Assembly (NCBI GenBank): GCA_003427395.1
Contig: BFEA01001093.1
Span: 77,034-118,292 of the forward strand
Length of the DNA stretch: 41,259 nt
Direction of reading: 5' to 3'
Origin: Chara braunii
Lineage: Eukaryota > Streptophyta > Charophyceae > Charales > Characeae
Part shown: positions 32,839 to 41,153 of the stretch, in pieces
Layout: each line of letters starts with the position of its first letter
Position numbering within the stretch: the stretch's first letter is position 1
The notes under the pieces: model-generated
Databases searched by the model: none
Told to the model about the DNA's origin: nothing
The model's input: the letters and a program-made list of their open reading frames with translations, nothing else
Translations under genes and position numbers: made by a program

Positions 32839-33087
32839 GAACAAGACCGCGAGGTTCCCTAAGAGTGTTTTTGCCACCCCATAGCACAGACCGCCGACTG
32901 TTTGGCACTGCGGGAAGGTTGTCAATTTCTTACAACGCGGAAGATTCGTGATCACTTCCGTCGTCTGTATGCGTGCTGATGGTGCTCGGCATTGCATACT
33001 TGACGCACTGGTGGTGTACGCTGCAATTGTCTAAATCTGGATTTAAGTGTCTCGGATGCATCCGACATAAGAACCTGCGACGATGCG

Positions 33088-33391
33088 GACTTGCCAATAT
33101 TTACCTGCATCATTGTATCGGATTCATCCAAGTTTAAAATCAGTTACATATTTGCGCACCCGCAATTTCTATAGCATGTCTGATCGATGACGGGCAAGGG
33201 TTGTAGTCCAGTTCAAGGCTGGCTGTGCACGTCTAATGTTAAGTCCGATATTTGCCTGTGTCGTTGCGTGGGATTCATCCGAATCTAAAGTATGTTACAT
33301 ACTTGCAGGCCCGCCATTTCTACACCATACATGTGAAATCGGTGAGGGTGAAGGCTTGTCGTCCGGTTCAAGGCTGACTATGCATTGTCTT
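33088..33391. repeat. Direct repeat pair, period about 151 bp
   Basis: 33088-33238 and 33243-33391 share atatttRcctg, attcatcc, agttacatayttgc, cgcMatttctaYa and gttcaaggctg. Each copy has one palindrome (33118, 33269), both imperfect. Confidence 0.75.
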
Positions 33392-33988
33392 TTTGTTTCG
33401 TTGCGCTGCTATAGTGCTCCCCAACTAGGGGACGCATCTCTGTCGCTTTATCATTACCAAAGTCCAACAATTGTCTCGGCTGCGATTTGGGTCAACGTCT
33501 GTTGCTCTGCTCGCAGGGAAAAGTGGAATGCTTCAGTGGTGTGATACGACGACGGTCGATCAAGACTTCCCTCCCACGCCAGCTTGCCTTCCATTACGTT
33601 TTCGGCAGTAATTGGCTGGGAAGGGATTGGTTATGGGCATTGGAGTTCCGAGCAGTGCCGATAGTACTTCTTCCCGACTCGAGTAACGTGCTTCCTCTGG
33701 AAAACGGTCACGTGACTCAAACACTCAGCATCGATGGAAGAGAACACATGTGTTCACCTCCACCGAGCATTCGTACATCTGTCGTGACGAGCTCGAATAC
33801 CACAAAAACACTGGAAGCGGGGGCCAGTTCCTTAGTGTCGATTGTACATCCAGAGTCTCTTCAGCATGTTCTGAAATGACCGACGCTGGGATGTCGAGCT
33901 CCACACCCGAGGGTAATCTCGGTGACTGTAGTTATAGTGGGACGGAGTACGTGTATAGTGCGAACACTGCACTACTGCTGGTTCTTCC

Positions 33989-36559
33989 TTGGGAGTTGCC
34001 GATGGGGGTGATAGGGTTTCCTCGTCTACCCCTCCGCAGTGCCAGGAGAGTCAAGGACCGTCCACGGATGAAATCACTGAATACTGCTATTCACGAGACA
34101 GTCAGAGCTCGCGCTGTCTCTCCGAAGAGGACCGCCACATACGGTACATTTTGCCGGCGCCTATGCCCGGTGAAAGAAGACCCTATTCTATGGCAAACAG
34201 AGAACCGGCCAAAAAGACACAGCATCGGCGAGCTATGGGCAAACTCAGGATGCAGTCACTTCAGGCAGTGCGAGGGATGCTCTGTTGTAGGCGGATGTGT
34301 TGTGCTGAACTGACAGCCGAAGATGTCAGGCCGGTGCGGGAGGCATTCTACTCGAAAAGTTTCGCGGAAAGGACGAAGTGGTGGTTGCAAACCATACATG
34401 ACTTCATGGTTATGGAAGGTGGTGCTGAGCGGGTCAGACCTGTAGCTTGCAAACGAAAGATGTGCGTGCAGGCGTACTGTAACATTCTCGACAGTTCTCG
34501 TAATACATTCTATGTCTACAAAAGGATGTACGACATTGGTGTTGTCGTTAGGGAGCATGGGCACTCGGGCTTGTCTAAACCAGCCAAAAAAGTCGTCACG
34601 ATGCTTGCACTGTTGAAACGGTTCATCGACAACCACGCCGATAGTATGTCGAATGACATGGTCTCGAAAAACGGAGTTTGTCGTCCTCGTCGTAGGATTC
34701 CTGCGGCATTCACAAAACGAGCAATTTACGAATCATTGCGCTCTGATCTTTTGATGTGCCACTCGGAAGTTGTGTCAGAGTCGACTTTCTACGCTATGTT
34801 GAGTAAGCACTTCTGGCACGTGAGTCTAGCTATGTCCAACACATTCACGAAGTACGCAAAATGTATATTCTACAAGCAGTGCATTGCCAAGTCGAAGTAC
34901 GAGAGGGACCGTAAGAAATCCAAAGATAGGATGCGGAAACATCAAGAGCTGCAAGTCAACCACAGGCTAGACTATAGCCGCTGCAAAATGGATTCCATCT
35001 TGCGGCAGTCCGAGTGTCTGTGCATCATTATTGACGGCATGGATCAAAAGAAAACTACCATACCGCATATAGGACAGGCTAACTTCTCGAAGGACTTGCA
35101 CCACGAGAGGATGATGAAGACAAGTCTCACGGCCGTTCTGGTCTATGGCCGGGATCCGTCTATATATGTTTACATATATTTTTCTTACTACACACACGCT
35201 CCCAGCAATACGGCAACGTGTTTAATGCGGACTCTTACGGAGATCCAATCCAGTGGGAANCCTCTACCGCCGTTTCTTCGTATTCAAGCTGACAACTGCT
35301 TCAAAGAAAACAAGAATAGATTCATCTGCGCATTGGCAACACTTCTTGTGAAGTTCGGGATTTTCAAGGAAATAGAAATTGGTTTTATGATAGTTGGACA
35401 CACGCACGCAGACGTCGATGCCACGTTTAGTGTTTTCTCCAAGAAACTCAAGGACAATGATGCCTACACAATGGATGAGTTGTTCCTTTTGCTAGAGTGG
35501 TCTCATAAGACTCCTCCGCGGTGTATTTTTCTTGATAGGATAGCAGACTGGAGAGGTCTTATTTACCCGCATGTTTCAAAGCGCAAGACAGGGATTTCGA
35601 AGCCTCATTTGCTGAAATTCTACATGATAGGTGATAATCCTGCCATGTCCTATAAAGAGTATTGCACAGACGCTAAGTGGTTGCCCGAGGATGGTCCTCT
35701 TTACTGGTTCAAACAAACAGACAATGGTGGTTACGCTGGTCCGCAGCAACCTTTCGATCTTCTGTCGGTCCAACCGGCGTTCCTCGACGATTACAAGAAC
35801 GGTTTGGAGGGTGTGAAGAGGTTTTTGGAAGTCTATGAAAAAAAAAGAGAAACTTGGATGACTTTCCGAGACAAAGAGGTGACTAGAATAGATAGGGCTT
35901 TTCGGTTTTGGGAAGATCACGTTAAACACGCGGGGGACATTATCGACAACGGGGTGCCTTCGACACCCATCACCGAATTCTGGCCAAACGCCGCCCATGT
36001 TGTTGAAGACAAGAGTTCTTGCTCTGATTCGGATGCATCCGAATTACACATAGAACCTCTATCCGTGGGTCTTCAGAGGGACAAGCCTAAGGCCAGCTTT
36101 GATCCTTTCAAAGATGTGCATGTCGACAGTTTTGTCATTATGCAACCGTCGGACGAGGACATGCATCAAGGAGTGTCTTTTTGGGTTGGCCAGGTTCGCA
36201 GTGAAGTTGACAAGAACGAAGATTCGCCAACTTATAATCAGTTCAAAGTGGAGTACTGGGTTCCAATCGGAAAAGCGAGCACACTAAGAGAATTGTATGC
36301 CGACTCCTGGGAAAAAAAATGGAAAAAAGCTCCAAGGCACGAGGAAGAGTATCAACATGTCACAACCGTTGCGTTTTCTTGGATGAGACAAACGAGGACG
36401 AATGTATGCGAGTCCTCCAAAACGTTTACCACCGGTCTTGTGATTCCTCTGAAAGTAAGAAAAAATGTAATTCCCGCCCTAGAAAACGGCGTTGGCACTC
36501 AAACACAAAGCGTTTCCGGAGAAGGGCGCGAGCAGGAGGCTACCTCATCGAGAGTATGA
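33989..36559 (+). CDS. Large DUF7869-like protein (856 codons; 798 aa from first ATG)
   Basis: The longest intact frame in the window. It is open from just after a stop at 33956; the first ATG is codon 59 (34163). Order: a Cys-rich N-terminal segment (about 97-105, MLCCRRMCCAEL), a helical part (FYSKSFAERTKWWL), VACKRKMCVQAYCNIL (153-167), a long charged region, then an RNase H/DDE-like core with IIIDGMDQKK (Asp349, Asp352), IQADNCFKENKNRF (Asp435) and IVGHTHADVDATFS (His471, His473, Asp475, Asp477). These are landmarks I associate from memory with DUF7869 proteins of many eukaryotes; the family has no proven activity that I know of. Residues 700-800 include VDSFVIMQPSD and FWVGQV, a small-barrel-like reader region by look. 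One N lies in codon 424. A perfect TCGGAT palindrome sits in the frame at 36029. Could be a transposase, a domesticated gene or a host gene. Confidence 0.65.
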   Translation: MGVADGGDRVSSSTPPQCQESQGPSTDEITEYCYSRDSQSSRCLSEEDRHIRYILPAPMPGERRPYSMANREPAKKTQHRRAMGKLRMQSLQAVRGMLCCRRMCCAELTAEDVRPVREAFYSKSFAERTKWWLQTIHDFMVMEGGAERVRPVACKRKMCVQAYCNILDSSRNTFYVYKRMYDIGVVVREHGHSGLSKPAKKVVTMLALLKRFIDNHADSMSNDMVSKNGVCRPRRRIPAAFTKRAIYESLRSDLLMCHSEVVSESTFYAMLSKHFWHVSLAMSNTFTKYAKCIFYKQCIAKSKYERDRKKSKDRMRKHQELQVNHRLDYSRCKMDSILRQSECLCIIIDGMDQKKTTIPHIGQANFSKDLHHERMMKTSLTAVLVYGRDPSIYVYIYFSYYTHAPSNTATCLMRTLTEIQSSGXPLPPFLRIQADNCFKENKNRFICALATLLVKFGIFKEIEIGFMIVGHTHADVDATFSVFSKKLKDNDAYTMDELFLLLEWSHKTPPRCIFLDRIADWRGLIYPHVSKRKTGISKPHLLKFYMIGDNPAMSYKEYCTDAKWLPEDGPLYWFKQTDNGGYAGPQQPFDLLSVQPAFLDDYKNGLEGVKRFLEVYEKKRETWMTFRDKEVTRIDRAFRFWEDHVKHAGDIIDNGVPSTPITEFWPNAAHVVEDKSSCSDSDASELHIEPLSVGLQRDKPKASFDPFKDVHVDSFVIMQPSDEDMHQGVSFWVGQVRSEVDKNEDSPTYNQFKVEYWVPIGKASTLRELYADSWEKKWKKAPRHEEEYQHVTTVAFSWMRQTRTNVCESSKTFTTGLVIPLKVRKNVIPALENGVGTQTQSVSGEGREQEATSSRV
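36029..36042. promoter_or_regulatory. TCGGAT palindrome inside the coding frame
   Basis: tcggatgcatccga is an exact copy of the array motif. Here it encodes Ser-Asp-Ala-Ser-Glu within an acidic, Ser-rich linker (residues about 677-688) of the DUF7869-like protein. Confidence 0.7.
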
Positions 36560-36960
36560 TGGTTGTCGTCTTTTCGTGAGGAGAACATATTGCCATGCTG
36601 GCCTGTGCACAACACGCTTGACTCCATGGAATACATCGCTTAATGATTTGTGCTCTCTGGGTTACGGGCTTCAAATCAACAAGAGTTCTTCATCAATTTT
36701 CGACATTGGGCATGGGGGCGTTTTGATCGTCGTAGCATGACCTCGGGCTTTCGGTCCTGATCTTGATGTGATGCTTTTATTGTGACTTTTGTCTTTTGCA
36801 GTGTGCAGACTTTCCTCTTCTGACGTACTTCGAAAACATGGATGAGATTTTGGGCTACTTTGAAATAAAAGTACCTGAACGACTGGCGATCGTCACAAAG
36901 GGAGGAGCGTTTTCTTTTTAATATGAGAGAATCTTCAGGATCGTAGCAGGAGGACGGACA

Positions 36961-37251
36961 ATGTTTGTCATCATGGTGAGGTTTAATGATCTCAACATTT
37001 TGGACATGCGAATATATGAGCGTCGGGGGGAAAATTGGATGCGAGGAGATTTTACAAGAACTTATGTAGAAACTTCAGAAGTTCTTTTCGCCTTGAGACG
37101 TGCTGTGTTCGGAGCAGGGGGTGATATCCAGGGTTTCTCGTTTTCCATTATGGAGTTTGAAGGTCTGCCTCAACCTCCAATCTCGTCTTGCATGTTGGAC
37201 GGTTGGACATGGGAACCGATAGTGAATGCTCTGCGAAGAGGCTTCTTCTGA
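36961..37251 (+). CDS. Hypothetical 96-aa protein
   Basis: ATG at 36961 to stop at 37249-37251, 400 bases downstream of the large ORF on the same strand. Contains LRRAV, AGGD, GFSFSIMEFEGLPQPPI and GWTWEPIVNALRR. No family recognised, no signal peptide or membrane segment. The main support for coding is a diverged copy at 37554-37748 with no indels across 64 codons and a conserved GLPQPPI core; but changes fall at all codon positions, so selection is not shown. Confidence 0.4.
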   Translation: MFVIMVRFNDLNILDMRIYERRGENWMRGDFTRTYVETSEVLFALRRAVFGAGGDIQGFSFSIMEFEGLPQPPISSCMLDGWTWEPIVNALRRGFF

Positions 37252-37553
37252 GGACTTCAACTTTTTAAGACGTTTGATGACCAGTCTTATGTTTCTAGAA
37301 TTTTGTGTCATTATGTCGGATTTGTGAACATTTTCGTAGTATAGTCATTTCTGATTACTTTTAATTTTCACAAGTTTGAGAGACGAGTCTCGACACTTCC
37401 AAAGTTTTGTCGTCGTATGTCAGATTAGTTGAAATTTGCGCACTGTAAAGTATTAAGTGAAAGTCACGACTGCCGACCTTGGCTCATGGTCGGTAGTGGT
37501 TCGGATGTATCCAACCCAGAGAATAAGGATACTGTTACGACAACCAAACACAA

Positions 37554-37748
37554 GAGCGTCAAGGGGGAAACATGATGGTGGGGGATTTTACAGCACCTTA
37601 TCTGCAAGCTGCAGATGTTCTTATGTCCTTGAGACGTGCTGTTGTCATGGCTGGGGGAGACGTTCTAGGTTTCTCGATTTCCATTACGGGTTTCGAAGGT
37701 TTGCCTCAACCTCCTATCTTGGCTTGCATTGTGCATGGTTCAACATGA
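37554..37748 (+). pseudogene. Broken copy of the 96-aa ORF
   Basis: In the frame matching 37018 onwards: GDFT..Y, VL..LRRAV, AGGD, GFSISI..FEGLPQPPI, then a TGA at 37746-37748 where the upstream copy has TGG (the second Trp of GWTWEP). Homology in DNA continues past the stop to about 37800. The pair forms a direct duplication with a period of about 536 bp. Confidence 0.6.
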
Positions 37749-38317
37749 AAACCGCTAGTGAACGCTTTTTGAAAAGACTTCTTTTGAAGATTTCAAATTC
37801 GGGACACCTTGGTGACGAGTCTTACGTTTTTAGAGTTCCGTCAGGATGTCGGATTTGTGAATGTTTTCATAGTGTAGGCTTTTTTAGAGAGACATCTCGA
37901 CATTTCCAAATTAGAATGTCTGATTAGTTGAAATTTTCATGGAAACTTTTTGGTTGATTGTGGACGGTCTGACATAGCCTTGCCAAATCATTGGTTAATG
38001 GAAACGTTTGACGTAACCGTTACGAATTCACAATATTGGGACCAGATAACTGTTATCAGTTTCTAAGGCGTACTTCCCATTTTTCTCGACAATGGTTGTG
38101 TGCCTGCTTATGTAGGCTGGGTATCCCGCTCTGTTTTTAATTTTTCTTCGCTTTTTAATCTAGTTCTCATGAGTTGTCAATTGTCTTCAAAATCCAGTGA
38201 GATCTTTCAAAATAATTATAAGGTCCTTGGTCACTTCAACATCTGATAATTTGTACACAGTTTGATTCGGATGTATCCTACATATTCGTTTGAGCCTTCT
38301 CCAATGCCCAATCCTCA

Positions 38318-38685
38318 GATGATAACGTCTCTACATAATATGCTCCCCACCACTTCACTCCGTACAATGCCCGTTTGTTTTGAGAAATATTTGGTAAAGT
38401 GATAATGTACATGCAACCGCCATCTAATTGAAATTTAAGACTGATGGTTACTAGATTTCGTAAGGGGTTCCCGAGGGTGCACTTTTGTTTGTTAACATAC
38501 ATCATTTGATCTCGGCAAGGACAGTGGCGGAGTGGTGGGCAGCATTGGGTAGAGAAGTTACAAGTTCATGGTTGCGAGGTCTTACCCGGCAAGCGGCAAA
38601 TGATAACATCTTTGTATAATGCTGCCCACCACTTCACTCCGTCCGATGCCCTTTTGTTTTAAGAAATGTCTGCTAAGCTATAATT
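38318..38685. repeat. Direct repeat pair with an inverted piece
   Basis: 38318-38412 (atgataacgtctctacataat, ccccaccacttcactccgt, gcccgtttgttttgagaaat) recurs at 38599-38685. Between them, 38529-38551 (ggagtggtgggcagcattggg) is an inverted copy of the central block. No coding content. Confidence 0.75.
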
Positions 38686-39267
38686 GTTCTTGGAATGATA
38701 ACATATTGGTTAATTTTCCCTCGGAGGGTGATCCGGGCTATGATCATAAGTTCATCCTTTTGATTGAGTGAACTTCAAGGATATTTAATGAATGACGCAC
38801 GGTTTATAACATAACGGATTTTCTCCATCCGAATAATGAAATATTTGATTCGGATATATCCCAGTTTTACTATAAAACTAGCCAACTTGTGTATTATGGA
38901 TTATATCGAAACATGTGACTCGGATGTATCCTACTCATCCTGCTTGTATTCAATTAAACTTAAAAAATNAGCTATTCTTTTCACTCCCATGCACCCTTTA
39001 AAGCCTCAACGAAAACTTTTTTTTGGTCACTCATATACGTCCCTCACAAGGGGAAACCTTCGATATGCTACGTTCGTATTGACTGTCTGAATTTGTGCCT
39101 GTTTAGTTGAGGATTTATCTGTTGAACAAGGACTCTGATCGTTGTGTCTTAATGCATAATTAGCATCTTCTTTCGTCAGTCGTGTATACCTTTCGAGTTT
39201 CTCGAACGACAAAAGTACTATTTAGAAAATAATGTACTATTTTAATGAATAACATGTTATATGCTGG

Positions 39268-39287
39268 GGGTTTAGGGTTTAGGGTTT
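39268..39287 (+). repeat. Short interstitial plant-type telomeric tract
   Basis: GGGTTTAGGGTTTAGGGTTT, i.e. two to three TTTAGGG units. A mutated version (ttttagggtctagggtcttt) follows at about 39343-39363, with the same downstream sequence aggaatgtaaK...gtgaagcYtgct, so the tract is part of an 80-bp local duplication. Too short to suggest a chromosome end. Confidence 0.7.
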
Positions 39288-39526
39288 TTGAGGAATGTAA
39301 GTAAGTGAAGCCTGCTGCCACTCGAAGAAGGATATGTTTGAGGTTTTAGGGTCTAGGGTCTTTTAGGAATGTAATTCCGTGAAGCTTGCTCATTCCGATA
39401 CTGACTTGGGTGCTTTAAGTTGGTGTATATTTCATTAACGTTTCCCACTAATACCTTCCTACGGAAGATAAAACCGCCAATTGAAGCAGTGGCCAGATTT
39501 TGCACCTTCTGGTCTCCTTTCGGCTA

Positions 39527-39869
39527 AACTGCCATTTCGTTAAAATGAACATTTTTTATTTTTTGACCAAAATTGAAACAAAGTTTTTTTGTCGAAAACT
39601 CGTTCAAATTTGGTGCTCCTTAGGGTTCTGCGATTTTAAAACGCTGGACCCCCTGGGTGTATATGGACTTAGCTGGAGACTATATATATTTAGGCAGTCC
39701 CCCCTGGATATATCTGATCTCAAGCTAAGTCCATATATATCCAGGGGGTCCAGTGTTTTAAAACGCTGAACCTTGAGGAGCAGCAAATTCGGACGAGTTT
39801 TCGGCCAGAAAACTCGGTTTTAATTTTGTTCAAAATATAAAAACTGTTCATTTTGACGAAATGGTAGTT
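39527..39869. mobile_element. Long foldback element (343 bp, ~150-bp arms)
   Basis: The left arm (39527 to about 39678) and right arm (about 39716-39869) are reverse complements at roughly 83 percent by eye: aactgccatttcgttaaaat pairs with the end at 39869, and gctggaccccctgg, atatggacttagct and gaaaactcgt appear in both. The spacer is about 40 bases. Frames across it are mirror images on the two strands and are not genes. MITE-like. Confidence 0.85.
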
Positions 39870-40414
39870 GTGAGACCTAACCCATTACCAGGGGTTGGGA
39901 TCCAACGAGAGGTCTGCGATTCTACTTATTTGTACTAAGTGTAGAAGTGTGTCCAATTATCTACCCTAATGGCCCTAACTCTGACCATCTCCTCTTCTGC
40001 CACCCAAAGAAGAAAAAAAATTGGTGGTGAATCTTGTGAACCTCCCACCTTTTGAGGCTTTTGTGACCCGAAATCTGTTCAGCAGCAGCATATGCGTGCT
40101 CACCTCATGCACCCAGCTTATCAGCCTCTCTGACTTGCATTCTCCGACCCAATCCCTTTTCCCCTGGGTTAATTTGAAATAATGCGAAAAGAGTCAACCT
40201 TTGATTCTTTGAAGGCGGGCTCTTTCATCATCATGACAAACCACTTAAGTAGGATAGCTGAAGCCTGAAAGATAAAAACATTCTAGATTTTTTGTGTGGC
40301 GACTCGAAAGGTCCCCCTACATGTTTGTGTACTAGTACTTGTACTAAGTCGTACCCTACGATAGGGGCATTGTACTATTTTTCTTAATGTATTTATTAGA
40401 GGTGTGAAATCTTT
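39870..40414. other. No gene seen
   Basis: Unremarkable A+T-leaning sequence with stops in all frames; no repeat partner found in the window. Confidence 0.4.
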
Positions 40415-40510
40415 TTGAATTTTCAACTGATGTCGAACCCCTGCGGGCTCTCGAAATTTTCTTCTCTCGGAATTTCTTTTTGCAATTAGGACTTAGATTA
40501 GGAATTTAGA
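40415..40510 (+). repeat. Dispersed repeat shared with 14575-14671 (inverted)
   Basis: Counterpart of the minus-strand repeat near 14.6 kb: tgtcgaacccctgcgggct, aatttct, caattaggacttagattagg. The shared part ends at aatttaga near 40510. Confidence 0.6.
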
Positions 40511-40619
40511 TGCGCCACAATTTTGTCGACAACTGCCCGACTCTTCTTGCTTGTGCGCGCTTTGTCGCATCAGGGTCTGTGCTTTGGCCGTTCCGCGCCT
40601 TAATCTTGTGTGTAACCTG

Positions 40620-40710
40620 TGTTGCACCCCGTACGTCGTACGGGGGTTCTGTCATACGGCCATACGTATGGCCGTACGGATTGTCGTACGGCCGGTCCCG
40701 TACAAACTGA
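40620..40710. repeat. CGTACG palindrome cluster
   Basis: Densely packed self-complementary words: ccgtacgtcgtacgg, catacggccatacgtatgg, ccgtacgg, gtcgtacggcc. A poly-A run and (TA)n at about 40736-40761 follow. Similar in plan to the ends of the hAT-like element at 19103 and to 25134-25260, but built on a different word. Confidence 0.7.
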
Positions 40711-40884
40711 CGAACCCCCCCCCAAAAAAAACGTAAATATATATATATATAATATATATATAGGGATGTAGAGCTTTTGTGCTCTAGACCCCCATATTTT
40801 TTATTTTATTTTTGTCTTTTTTATTTTATATTTTAAAAAAAATAAAAAACATCGAAACGCTAAAGAAAAAACAAAATAAAGAAT

Positions 40885-41117
40885 AAAAATTGATTGATTG
40901 ATTGATTGACTAATTAAAAAATAAAACGAAAAAAAATATTGTGGCATACCTTTTTGTTTATTATTATTGATTGATTGATTGATTGGTTGCAGCGTTGTCA
41001 CGCGGGGATCCCCGGGGCCCAAGCCGGGGTAGGGGTTTCAACCCCGGAACCCCACCGCGGGGCTACCCGACCCCCGCCCCCGCAAAAACAACCCCGGCCC
41101 TGCCCCAACCCCGCCCC
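40885..41117. repeat. (GATT)n tracts followed by CCCCGG-rich sequence
   Basis: TTGATTGATTGATTG at 40889-40907 and 40967-40986, then a GC-rich run from about 41000 with repeated ccccgg/ggggc words (ggggatccccgggg near 41004). Same GATT-then-GC order as at 7.7-8.5 kb. Confidence 0.75.
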
Positions 41118-41153
41118 GTCTCTTATACACATCTAGATGTGTATAAGAGACAG
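41116..41153. other. Nextera mate-pair junction adapter (artefact)
   Basis: 41118-41134 is GTCTCTTATACACATCT and 41135-41153 is AGATGTGTATAAGAGACAG, the two Tn5 mosaic ends placed back to back. This is the circularisation junction of the Nextera mate-pair protocol. It translates as VSYTHLDVYKRQ, a peptide well known from contaminated database entries. Not genomic. Confidence 0.97.

Larger units (their letters stand above)
30962..33282. promoter_or_regulatory. Palindrome array, middle block (6 sites)
   Basis: TCGGAT-N2-ATCCGA copies start at 30962, 31304, 31671 and 33052 (all exact), and at 33118 (ATCCAA) and 33269 (TGGGAT). They lie 0.7-3.0 kb upstream of the large ORF. Unlike the left block, outer arms are not conserved, so the 14-bp core is the shared unit. 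Confidence 0.8.
37501..38933. promoter_or_regulatory. Palindrome array, right block (4 sites)
   Basis: Copies start at 37501 (ATCCAA), 38267 (ATCCTA), 38850 (ATCCCA) and 38920 (ATCCTA); all keep a perfect TCGGAT left half and have one mismatch in the right half. All four contain a central T/A-rich pair (GT or AT). They are more decayed than the sites upstream of the large ORF. Confidence 0.65.

Noticed and set aside
28026-33391. CRISPR-like array from regularly repeated palindromes
   Set aside because: Spacing is irregular (69 bp to over 1 kb), intervening sequence is itself duplicated, and the genome is eukaryotic.
39241-39370. Chromosome end
   Set aside because: Only two to three TTTAGGG units, followed by a degraded local duplicate and 2 kb of ordinary sequence.
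39500-39786. Two ORFs on opposite strands with similar sequence
   Set aside because: They are mirror translations of one foldback element.
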